Below, piece by piece: positions 37,252 through 47,931 of a stretch of 64,000 nucleotides of DNA. The position numbers and the translations under genes were made by a program. The notes below the pieces were generated by a model, which saw only the letters and a program-made list of their open reading frames with translations, made no database searches and was not told where the DNA came from. Location of the stretch: contig VSJF01000015.1 of the NCBI GenBank assembly GCA_009739215.1, positions 124,001 to 188,000 on the forward strand, in the 5' to 3' direction. Within the stretch, counting starts at the first letter, position 1, and each line of letters opens with the position of its first letter. The DNA comes from Floccularia luteovirens (lineage: Eukaryota; Basidiomycota; Agaricomycetes; Agaricales; Squamanitaceae).

Positions 37252-37604
37252 CTACAAAAAAAGTGGATGGGGAGACAAAAGATTGAGCAAAGATGATAGA
37301 CAAGTCGCTAGGTTTCTCATAATAAGCACTGGGGATTTATATAAACAAATCTGTGAGCTTTCCGTTTCCAACCAAAGCCAAAGATACAAAACTGGTATCA
37401 TATATATCCGGAATCTCAGAGTGAAAGGGGAAGCACGGGGACAAGGGGGCTCATTTATTCACCTGCACACTTTGAGTATTTCCTTTAGACGAACTCGCTG
37501 AAAAATGAATGCCGTGCCGCATTCTAAGGTCGCCGGATTGGGGAATGTCGACACGCCTGCAGAGCCCTTTTAATTCAATCCTATACTTCAAATATGCTAC
37601 CCCC
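37252..37604. other. Promoter region of the AMP ligase
   Basis: No gene. It lies upstream of the minus-strand ligase and to the left of the inverted duplication boundary at about 37605. Confidence 0.4.
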
Positions 37605-40600
37605 ACAGAGGGTCTCCTGATGACATTGATGGTGTAGACCTATAAATATGTGGTTGAAAATGGAGAACGTGTGGGAATGGACCTCAATAGTTATAGTGCC
37701 GATTTGAATGGAAGATAAGATCCGGGTCGGATGGATAGTGGTAAACATAGGATCCTATTTCACCAGTCCGGCGTACTAAGTCCATCAAAAAGTCCAAGCT
37801 GACTGACAGATATCTGCTGGTTATCGACAAAGAAATAAAGGGTCAGAACCATTGAATAAACAGCATAATTCAATTGAAATGTCTGGGCTAGTGTAGGTTT
37901 TGATAACGCTATGACCCGCAATCTCGACAGTACCGTACAGTAGCTCCCTGCGGAAAACGAAAAATCAGTATCTGTCCGAATATCCGTAACGGCATTTTTC
38001 TATACCTTTCTACTGTATGGCGGTTAGGTCATCTCCAAAATGTGCTGACTGAGCAACTCTCTGATTGTAACAGCGATCATTGGTGGTCCCCAGATATCTT
38101 GTTCTTGTATTTTTGAGAGCCAACGCCAGCTCAATGATTAGATATCATGCTGATTCGGGCATGAATTTAGAAATTCAGTCGCAAAAAAGCTGGTCGGACG
38201 GGTGAAGGAAGAACTGAATGGCCGGATAGTATTATAAAATAAAAAAGTTGTTACACTTGTTTGTCTGCCAGAGTGGATATGAGATTTGTCACTGCTATGC
38301 GTCGAAATTACCTACAATTATAACCTCGTTGCTCCTCCAACTACTGTAATTTCCTTCATTCTCGTCCCCTCTCTGACCCTTTCCCTCGACTCCATTCTCC
38401 AGAATCTTTTTGGATTAGTGTTTCCACAACCTTCCTTCCTTCTTTCTCCTACACGCCCATCCAGGTTTCCAGTGCGACGTGTCTCCTCCAAAACAAGCAC
38501 CATAAGCGGTAGAGGGAGAGAAGGTACGGTGAATACCAAAGCCAGAGTAACCTGTACACCTCATCCTCACCCTTGCCCTTCTTATCTTCGTCGTTTTCGT
38601 TATTCGCTTTCATCCTTGCCCTTCGCTTTCTTAGTAAGCTTCTTTTGTGACTTGCCCTTGGTAATAGTTCAATGTAATACCACGCAAGCACATACGTTTT
38701 GCCTGTATGTTAAACCACTGAAAACTCCCTCGCATTGGTACTCCTCACAAGCGCAGGAGCATGCTAGGACAAAGTTGCGGCGTGCTTAGTTCCGCCATCT
38801 GCAGATTTCTGTACAGGCGATTAGTATATTCGATTGCAAGGATCAGAAACTTCACGACTTGCCTCATTCAGGGCAGTGAGCGTAGAATGTACCATCCTGA
38901 CTACAAATTTCTCTTTTTCTTTTTCTTGACGTTTTTCAGGTAAATTTGAGTCCATGCTGCTGTGCTTCAGTGCCTTTGGGCATGGGGGGCAAAGATGGAG
39001 AGCAAAATTGAATGGGCTGATGCAAATGTTTCGCGATTGGAAGGTTCTAAGGGGTGTCTGTAGGTGAATAAAAAAGTAGTTTGAGGTCAGAGGAATACGA
39101 TGGAGAGAGTTACTCACAGACGACACACGGTCCAAACAAATTGTTCAATACACTTTTCTCACAGCACCAGCACTAACTGCTCAATGACAGCGAGGACGAA
39201 TGCTTGCTTCGCCCTTGTCACTCCTAATTCCATGACGTAATAACTCGACATTTATTTCACTCACTAATCTCCCAAGTTTCATCCTGAAGGATATTGCATG
39301 ATTCCTTCGCATAAACCCCTGGTCATCTGCATTCAAGCCATCGTGGCAGGCTAGAATGTCTAAAGCAATATAAAATGTCTTTTAAAATATTTTTGAAACC
39401 CTCGATCGTACGAGCGGCCCCTCCAATTGAGATGTGACAAATGAAAGATGGGACAAAGCGTGCAATGTCTCCAAAGCAAGTGCGGAAGGGGTCGTGGGAC
39501 AAGAAGTGGAGGGATGTGTAGAAGGAGTGAAGACGATCTCGGAAAGAACTGCGTCTACGAGCATGATATTAGAGAATAAGAATGTTTGAGTGTATTCTAA
39601 ATCGATTTGGTCGTGCCCCTCGAGTCTGGAGCTATATTCGAAAATTAGTTTTATATTTCCTAGCTCAATAGATAGTAAGCACAAACCAATATTAGCTCCG
39701 GTGACACTTGTGAGTGGTGACATACTCCAGTCTGCTTCGATGTTGCGAGCCATACCACAGAGTTTCTTCATTGTTTCCAATATAGCCTTCATACCAGATT
39801 CCGAGCGCGCCTGAAGAAATTACTGCCAGGGAGTAATATGTAGATGATGGACGTAAGTTTTGAGAGAGGTGCAATTGAAGCTATTAATGAAAAGTTGTCC
39901 ATAGATTGTAGCGGTTATTACGACATGATCATAAAACTCATGTGGTCCACTCACAGGAATATGGGTTTTGTAACTCTCACTGGGCGTAATAAATGAGAGC
40001 CCTGAGAGTAATGTACCCCAAGTTGTAAACTGACGAGATCGTTGGGTAAGAACGCGAGCCAGTATATGCGAAGGTAAAGCTTTGAGCTTGTTCTCTAAAT
40101 GAAGAGGAAGTGGCTGAAGCAATGATCAAAGCAAGATGAACAACATAGGAGCAGTCACAGCCAGTAGTGTCTTCAAAAAGAACGAACTTACCTGTCTGCA
40201 CTGCAGGTTGGAATTGCCTCTCCCATTCAATGACGCCAGGTGCAGACTCGGCTCTAAGCTCAAACGTATATCTGTCCATAATCTCTGCCAATGCAAATAT
40301 AATTTCATCCTTAACAGCACTCTGGGCTCAACCCACATCCACACCTTCCGCCTTTTCAGACTTTGCACTAACTCTCAAATCTTGGACACCCAAAAATAGT
40401 CTGGAGTAGCACGCCAGCCTGAGGACCGGATGACCCACCTTGTGAACCACAAAACCATAGCAGCATGTGCACTCCTCTCGAAAATCGCTCGTACTCTGGA
40501 GCGTGTCTTATCAGTATCTGAGAGTAGTTGGCATTTCAAATGTGATGCGTGTCGAAAAGCAGTCAATATTGATTATAATTTAAGGTTCGTAACCGGAGAT

Positions 40601-40741
40601 GCTAGGTAAAAGGGGGAAGATAATTCTGTAGCCCCCAATGGTGTCGAATAATGGCAGGGGCGACTCTGAAGAATGAAGAGAGCAGTATACAGTATCTTCT
40701 GTCAATGGTAGCTAAGTGTAGCCATCGTACTCGAAATTGAT
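37605..40741 (-). repeat. Inverted duplication arm of the Pex8 locus
   Basis: Matches 57940-61295 in reverse orientation across the whole Pex8 gene and about 670 bases of its 3' flank. Flank anchors shared in inverted order include CTGACTGACAGATATCTGCT, CAGTAGCTCCCTGCGG and GTCTACACCATCAATGTCAT (or their complements). Both arms are diverged by substitutions and small indels, so the duplication is not recent. Confidence 0.85.
38318..40741 (-). pseudogene. Pex8 pseudogene
   Basis: Minus-strand copy of the intact Pex8 gene at 57940-60621; exons and introns can be followed from the first exon (about 40730) to the shared stop at 38318-38320. The start codon is lost: GACAATGACGAGTACG-type sequence of the other copies is here TTTCGAGTACG. 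About 20 bases are missing after the AAMVLW-like segment near 40440, and an in-frame TGA lies at 40328-40330 in place of Arg. The 3' exon is shortened (TRRTGNLDGRVGERRKE is followed by frame loss). Homologous segments such as TAFRHASHLK, ESAPGVIEWERQFQPAVQT and MKAILETMKKL are clear. No functional product is expected. Confidence 0.88.
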
Positions 40742-40909
40742 CATGTGATTGGTACATTTGAACGTTGCAGACACTGACAGTAGATACATACTCTCTAACT
40801 TACTTACTTTCTCTTTTGTTCAGCAATATAACCAACTTCGTGGGCGCTTACAATGAGAGCAAACTGTCAAACCTGACGTGTGAGAGTGATCATGGGGAAT
40901 GCTCTGCGA

Positions 40910-40917
40910 CTATAAGG
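40910..40917 (+). promoter_or_regulatory. Candidate core promoter of receptor copy B
   Basis: CTATAAGG, 158 bases upstream of the copy B start, conserved with copy A (29388-29395). Confidence 0.4.
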
Positions 40918-41074
40918 ACAACTCGTGCAAATTCCCACTGCTACTCCCATACTCTCCCCCATACCCTACCATAGTCGAGAACTTTGCTCATCAATAAGGT
41001 ACGTCTTGTCCGATCTGTTCATTGCGACAAAAAACACACAGGTAACACTCCCATATCTAGCATCCATCTCCAAA

Positions 41075-44000
41075 ATGTCTCCATCAAAAACAGAACAACG
41101 GATCGCTGACATCCTTACTGCCGCAAAGCAAACTCTCGATATTGCACAAGGCCCACTCACCCTGGCTCCCATTCCTGGACTGTCGAGTGCAGCCTCAGCA
41201 TTATCTGGCTTGATCGGTATAATTTTAGTATGTTTATAAAAATATTTTTTTCCTACATGTATGCACGATTAAACTATTTGGTTGATCAGGTTGCCGAAGG
41301 GAACAAAGGGTTACGAGAGGACATAGCAAAGCATATACAGGAGCTCACATCAATCATCGAGCGAACAAGGAAGATGGCCGAGTCTGTTATGGGAACCGAT
41401 GATGAAAATTTGACAAAAACTCGTTTGGTGAATTCACCTGAGCTATCGGAGAGGGTTGCTACTCTCGAGAAGTGAGTTATCTTCATACTAACCACATGTT
41501 ATGCTCCTAAATTGATTATCGCAGAGATCTGAAGGATCTGACAGATGAGACGAAAAGGCTTGAAATAGGATTTCTTGGATTTCTTTTGAGCAAAAAAAAT
41601 GGGGATATATTACTGAGGATCAGAACTGGCATCGACGATGCCGCGAGAAAGTTCTACGTACGTATATGATTATGATTCTAACTGATTGTCCAGTGCTCTG
41701 TCCTGACATGTAGCACAGATTCAAGGTGGGATGACAGTAGAGATGTTGATAAATGGTGTTGTAACCGATATCCAGGTGTGGAGCTTGTTCTGTGCTGTTA
41801 GACAATCATTCTGATACGAGTTCATAGCAAATGAAACGTATGCAACAGCAGGATCGTTTAGATCGAGAGCGAGCAGAACGGGAGCGTGCAGAATGGGAGC
41901 GCTCAGAACGGGAACGAAAGCGTAAGTTCCTCTAATTATAAAGAGTGTTGTCTCATCACACAGTTTATAGTCAACGAAAAGGCACTCAAAGATCTCCCCC
42001 ATGTCAACGCCGGCTACTCTTCTGCGTCAAACCCAACAAAATCGGGAACATTGGAAGGCACACGAACCGCATTGCTTCAGGAAATTACGGACTGGTCTCT
42101 CCGGCCACGCACAAGTGCTAATGACTCTTTTATATACGTCCTAAGTGGCGGGGCTGGCACTGGTAAATCCACAATCGCCTTCGAGATTGCCCGCAGACTA
42201 GAGGACGCCGGCGCACTCGGTGCCTCATTTTTCTTTGTCCGTGACGCAAGTAGCTTCAATACAACGACGTACGTATTGGCAACAATCGCCTATCAATTGG
42301 CACATAATCACCCAAGCCTATATCCTCACATCGTAAAGGCTGCCCGGCAGTACAGCCGCAGAGGCAAACAAAGGGAAAAACTTGAGATGGACCTCGACAG
42401 TTTGATTATCAAGCCACTGAAGGATGTCGAGGCATCACACCGACCAATCACACTCGTTTTCGATGCACTCGATGAGTGCACCAAAGCAGCCCAGGAGGAG
42501 GTTATCCGACTCCTTTTCCTGTTCATGGAACGACTCCCCGAAATCCCATTTCCTGTCCGAATAATTGTCACCACTAGACCAGAAATGAAGATCGAAGCAG
42601 CTTTCAACACCGAAAAGCTTCGCAAAGTGTCAAAGCCATTCAAATTACACGAAATACTGAGAGAAATCGTTGACGGAGACATCAGGCTTTTCTTAGAAAC
42701 GAAACTGAAAGATCTCAGCTGCTGGGAGACGGTATTTAGCAACATCCCCAGTGTTGTCGAAGGTCTTACCAATCTGGCTGCTGGGTTGTTCATTTATGCC
42801 GACACCATTGTCAAATTTTTGGATAATAATCCATATCATGCAGTTGACGTCCTTGAGGCCATTCTATCCGATAATCCATCAGAGGCAGCATTCACTCTGA
42901 AGAACCTCGATCGACTATATATTGCTGTATTGCAGAATGCGCTCAATGATGACAACCTCGACATTCCGGACATGAAGAAGTATATTCAAATTGTACTTGG
43001 CAGTCTTGCTTTACTTCAAGACCAGGTGTCGACATCTGGCCTGAATGATTTGATTGGTGTTCCAATGCGATTCATCCGGGACATTTTGGTTCGGCTTGGT
43101 TCAGTCATCCTGAAACCAGAACTGGATGATGTGAATATTCGAATGTTGCATGCCAGCTTCCCGCAATTCCTTGTTGATATCCAGCGCTGTACCAATTCCA
43201 AGTTCTACATAGATCCGTCTGTGCACCATCGTCGCCTGGCATTGATCTGTTTGGATGTGATGAATACGAGGTACCCACCGAAAAGGAACATCTGCAAGCT
43301 GGACGATCCGACAATAATGAAATCAGACATCATCGGTCTGCACGATTCTGTCAAGGAATACATTCGACCAAGTTTACAGTACTCTTGCGTTCATTGGGCT
43401 ACACACCTTTCACAATGCAATGATCCAGGTCAGGACATCTTGGATGCAGTAATGGAATTTGCACGGACGAAGCTACTAGTGTGGGTGGAGGTGCTCAGCT
43501 ATATGAACCGGCTTGAGGCAGCTGTTCCGGCTTTGCTTGCGGCACTTCCGTGGTGTGAGGTGCGTATTTGATTAAGTAAAGCAATATAAGGAAGACTGAA
43601 TTATTGTTATTAGACTCACATGGAGGACGAGGACAGGAATGAAATTGTCCAGTTAATCGATGACACACACCGGCTAGTTCTACAGTGTTACACACCTATC
43701 AATGGTTGCCCCGAACACCTTTATATCTCTGCATTCCCATTCACACCCTCGTGTGTGCTTACTACCCGCTACGACAATTTTGGCAAGATACCAACCTGTG
43801 ATCATCCTATTATACAGTCAATGATGCCTCGAGATTCAGCATGGGGACCTTGTCTCCACACAATCCCAATTTATGCAGTAAATTGTCGTGCAATGCTTTC
43901 CCCTGATGGGAAGTTGATCGCGTCTGGTTTAGGATAATGGGGACGTGTGCATATGGGATGCTAGCATCGGATTTTTGAAGAGGACCTTCGATGAGCATAT

Positions 44001-45534
44001 CCAACGTGTCCAATGTGTGGCATGGTCCCCTGATGGGGAGTCGCTCGCTTCTGGTTCCGTAGATGGGATATTTCGTGTCTGGAATGCTACGTCTGGTGCG
44101 CAAGTACATGTGCAGCGTGTGCAAAGCGGAAAATGCGAAGTGTATGCTATATCGTGGAGTCTAGACGGAACGCAGCTTGTTACTTGCGCTGATCCAGGAG
44201 GAGTTCATGTGTGGGACATCGTGGTTGGTAAGGAGTTGAAGGAAAGACGGGCCATTCCCGCAATGCAGACCGTATTGGCGATATCGAAGGCTCTGGATCG
44301 TGCAGTAGACTGGGTAACTGGAGCAAAGCTTCGATTGTGGGATATCGGATGCGAGAATGGCAAGATTCTAAAGGAGCTTCCTGTACGATTCACTTTGTAC
44401 GCGGCTGTGTTTCTACACAGTGACACCCAGGTTGCTTTCAGCGGGCTTGACGATGCGATCCACCTGTGGGACTTTGAATCTGGCGAATATACTTCCAAAG
44501 TCAGACTGGAATCCAAGGTCGCGTATAATGGCAGGACTTACATCAGTGGTATTGCCGTGTCCCAAGATGGAAAAACGCTTGCTTCGTCTACTGTTGATAA
44601 AATCCATTTCTTTGACACGAAATCTTGGGATTCACTTGGTTCCATCAGAGGCTTTTTTCGCTACAGCGCATCATTCTCTCCCGATGGTCGTCGTCTCCTG
44701 ACGTCATATAACACAATTGATATGTTGGACTCATCTTCCGTGCTCGCACCAAAGCCACGAATCACATCATCCATTCCATCGTTATCGTCATCACCAATTG
44801 CAAAACACGACTCGTACATAACTTTCGTAGCCATCTCCTTGGACGGTTCACGAGTGGCGGCCAAGTCTGGGGAGGCAGTTAGTATCTGGTCTCTCAAATC
44901 TGCATCACTAATTTGCTTTATTTGGGGATATTTTTTTGGTAACGTTGCGTTCTCCCCCGATGCGCAGAAGATTGCAGTCATTGAATTCAGAAAGACTTGT
45001 ATATGGGATATCACGACAGCTGAGCCTACTTTGGTGCAGACTATATCCACTGCAACCGGTGCCGATGATAGAATCGCTTGGTCCTCCGATGGCCTTTGGA
45101 TCGCGAGTTCAGCATCTGACCCTAATACTGATACGACAAAAGGGTTCGGTGTGTTCGATGCATTGACAGGCGAACTTGTGAAATATCTTGCGCGCAGCAG
45201 TGATGAAAGGCTTTTTGACGTCGAATTTTCGCATGACAACAGTCTGTTATATTTCCAATGTGGTGAGGATCATACAATTTTCAGATGGAAGGAAGGGGAG
45301 GAGGTCGATCACGTGCAGCATAAGTGGAAAACAGAGAGACAACAGAGGATGAACTTCCACAAGGATGCATGGATTATACGTGAGCGGGATGGGAAGAGAT
45401 TATGTTGGGTACAACAGAGGTACCCGGAACTCATTGCGCGGTGGGGCAATCGTTATGCAGTGGCGAAGGACTCGGGCCGTCTGGACATTTTACACATCGA
45501 GGATAGTTCTGTAGACACGACAAAGGATTCATAG
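41075..45534 (+). CDS. NACHT-WD40 receptor, copy B (one frameshift)
   Basis: STAND/NLR-type receptor of the kind linked to fungal non-self recognition and programmed cell death. Exons: 41075-41227, 41290-41471, 41525-41657, 41719-41775, 41828-41921, 41971-43559, 43614-45534, about 1375 codons. The N-terminal 190 residues are helical and resemble the MLKL/HeLo-like bundle common in agaricomycete NLRs (inference), followed by an Arg/Glu-rich linker. The NACHT domain has Walker A GGAGTGKST, Walker B TLVFDALDEC and sensor RIIVTTRPEMK. About ten WD40-like repeats follow (SLASGSVDGIFRVWN, LRLWDIG, AIHLWDF, VSIWSLK, TCIWDIT), ending SSVDTTKDS. One extra base near 43930-43934 (GGTTTAGGATAATGGGG) breaks the frame at the first WD repeat; copy A has an uninterrupted frame there. 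Whether this is real or an assembly error decides if the receptor works. Confidence 0.85.
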
Positions 45535-45920
45535 ATTCTTATATACTCAAATGTACGCAGCCTTACAAAAGAAGTATACTACGGCAGTGAACGCGACACA
45601 CCTCATTACCCAAGTTATGTAGAACAGCAAAGCAAGCCTGCACGGCAAAACCCGCTATTGGCGCAAGTTAAAAATAATCAGTAAGTACACGAGCTTACTA
45701 CTTAGATAACCAAGGAAGAAACTGATACAGAAGTAATGAAGTATATGGGTGGTTTGTAAATGGAAAGACTGCTTCACCCCTGAACAGCATGGAGAGATAG
45801 CTGAACAATTTCTGTTGATTTGTGGTGAAGCACGTTTGTGGGCTTAATGTAAAACTCACCTTTTGAGATCTTGCGAGTACGGCTGCGTAACTGGCATGAG
45901 ATACCTGGCCGTATCGGGTG

Positions 45921-46005
45921 CTGTGAGAGATAGCAGTAAGTTATCATACTAAGAAGGGAGAGCTGTACAATCGCAAGTCCAATGGTGGAGAAAACGTGTC
46001 TGTTT
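45921..46005 (+). repeat. Dispersed repeat, related to 10431-10525
   Basis: Second copy of the dispersed non-coding repeat, in the same orientation (GCAGTAAGTTATCA, TAAGAAGG, ACAATCGCAA, ATGGAGAA). Confidence 0.55.
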
Positions 46006-46081
46006 TGGTCGAGAAGTCGGCTTCGAGTTAAAAGTTAGTACTCTAAGACGTAAGGAAATGTAGTCACAGAAGGATGTCTTC

Positions 46082-46149
46082 GAGTAAACGAGTGGTGTGA
46101 TAGATGCACCGCTCTGCTTCACACCACCACACACACAACTCGTTTACTT
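46082..46149. repeat. Imperfect inverted repeat
   Basis: AGTAAACGAGTGGTGTG on the left is mirrored by CACACCACC...ACTCGTTTACT on the right. The core arm is 11 bases with further GT/CA-rich pairing, and the loop is about 20 bases. It could form a hairpin or be a remnant of a small terminal-inverted-repeat element. No target-site duplication was confirmed. Confidence 0.45.
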
Positions 46150-46715
46150 TCTTTACCCACCCACCCTCACCATATCACTTACAGCATTGGACTCCGACTA
46201 GCTGCAAGGTGTTCCCTACCCACCCGACGCAGCTCGTCTCTTTTGTTCCTATCCGGGTCGGACAGCACCCCTAGGTGCTCTCACCCACCTACGCGCTCAT
46301 TTCTACGATAGACATAGTAGATCACTCCCTCGCATTACATATCAACCTGTCTTACACTTACATACAATCATAATATCAGACGCACACCTATAGTGATATT
46401 GAAGACGCTATTTCCTGCTTAGCCAAAAGAAATGGTTCTGACAATACGGTACATATATATATTCAATTCAAAGCAACAAAAGACATAATTAGTGGTGCAT
46501 GCATTGGAAGGGAAGCTGGGCAGTGCATCAAGTGGAGTTTATGTACGCAGCCAGCCCAAATGGGCGTGTTTTGTGAGTGACCCTGTATCTGTGGTCTATA
46601 AGAATTGCGTCACCATCAGTAGTTTATCAATTCCGAAACTCCTCCATACTTATATCGACATCTAACATCCAAACAGCGACTAAGATCACTTCCTCATTAT
46701 ATACATACAAGCGAG

Positions 46716-47705
46716 ATGACAGTGCTGCGAACAGTTTCTGGAATCCTCGTCGCCTCTATGTCTTTCACTTACATAACTTCTGCATGGACACAACAGCCCT
46801 CCAAAATATCGACTGAGACAGTTGGTCGGCTCTTGGAATGGCAGGCTTGGAAGCAGGGCCAATGGGATCTCACAGAGCAGAAGCAACATCTCTACGAGTC
46901 CAAGACATTCAACTTCATGGGGCTACCTCCCGAAATCATCCTTGATATCCTTGGATATTGCGATAACAACACCTACTTATCCCTCGTCCGCGTGTCACAC
47001 CGCGTGCAAGAGATGACATATTCCGCGTGTATTTCCCACATGCCAGTCGTGCTCACGAAGCCTCAACAGGTGCATTCGTTCAGTGCCCTCCTACGTGCAT
47101 GTCCCTGGGTCAATGTGCATGTCCGGCATATTTGGGCTATGCCCGACAGAGCAGACTCTCGAACGTGCGTTGAGATATTGAGGAAGTGTACCCGAGTAAA
47201 GTGGTTAGCCTGCGATGCTCGGATGTTACAGGAGGCAATTGGCTCATGGGGGCAGTTCTGCCATAATGATTGCAGGGTGTTGACAATGTTGCCATCTAGT
47301 GAGAAGCGGTGGTCTTACCTCATGGATGGGGTGCACGTGGGGACGCTCTTTCGACAGCTGACGCAGTTACGGGTCTATGGAAACCTTGTACCGCAACGGA
47401 TATATTTTAGTAATCTAACGCACCTTGCGTACCACGACAATCGGGTACCATCGAACCTAGAGCTTGCTGAGCGAAGTTTAGGGGACAAAGTGCTGTTTCC
47501 GGTCCTGCATACGACAATACTAACGAAGCGCCGGGGATATGGAGGAGGAGGAATGCGGATGTCAAGAACGCCAAACACAAATATATTCACATTCGAAATA
47601 CCGGAGAGATGGACAGAGCTTGAGATGTGGTGTGACAACACAAAAGGAAGAGGAATGTGGGATATTTGTGGTGACTTCAACCAACGTAAAAAGCGTAATA
47701 TGTAA
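46716..47705 (+). CDS. F-box protein
   Basis: Single-exon frame of 329 residues. A typical F-box lies at about residues 66-105 (FMGLPPEIILDILGYCDNNTYLSLVRVSHRVQEMTY), with the LPPEI start and spaced Leu/Val residues that bind Skp1 in SCF ubiquitin ligases. The remainder resembles the diverse substrate-side regions of basidiomycete F-box proteins (ACPWVNVHVRHIWAM, LTQLRVYGNLVPQRIYFSN, ELEMWCDN) without a recognisable LRR or WD domain. Many agaricomycetes carry large families of such genes, mostly of unknown targets. The N-terminal 40 residues are mildly hydrophobic; a start at a later Met is possible. Confidence 0.8.
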   Translation: MTVLRTVSGILVASMSFTYITSAWTQQPSKISTETVGRLLEWQAWKQGQWDLTEQKQHLYESKTFNFMGLPPEIILDILGYCDNNTYLSLVRVSHRVQEMTYSACISHMPVVLTKPQQVHSFSALLRACPWVNVHVRHIWAMPDRADSRTCVEILRKCTRVKWLACDARMLQEAIGSWGQFCHNDCRVLTMLPSSEKRWSYLMDGVHVGTLFRQLTQLRVYGNLVPQRIYFSNLTHLAYHDNRVPSNLELAERSLGDKVLFPVLHTTILTKRRGYGGGGMRMSRTPNTNIFTFEIPERWTELEMWCDNTKGRGMWDICGDFNQRKKRNM

Positions 47706-47931
47706 ATTATATTAAATTGTACATGACGGACATTGAAAAATGTGCAATAATCTCGGTCCGTGAATCCGGCAGAAACCGGAAGGGTCGGAGCCATTATGCG
47801 ATCGCATCCAATCCGTCCGATAGCCTTCTCACCTTCAAACTCCAAAATTTTGTTCGTCTTATTCAACAACGACCAACGGACTATCCAAGCGGGCTGATCC
47901 CCACAACCCCGCGCAGTGGCGGGGAAGAGTC

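Larger units (their letters stand above)
45535..46715. other. Intergenic region with repeat and inverted repeat
   Basis: No gene. The first 55 bases extend the similarity with the 3' flank of receptor copy A. A dispersed repeat lies at 45921-46005 and an inverted repeat at about 46082-46149. The promoter of the F-box gene is at the right end. Confidence 0.5.
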
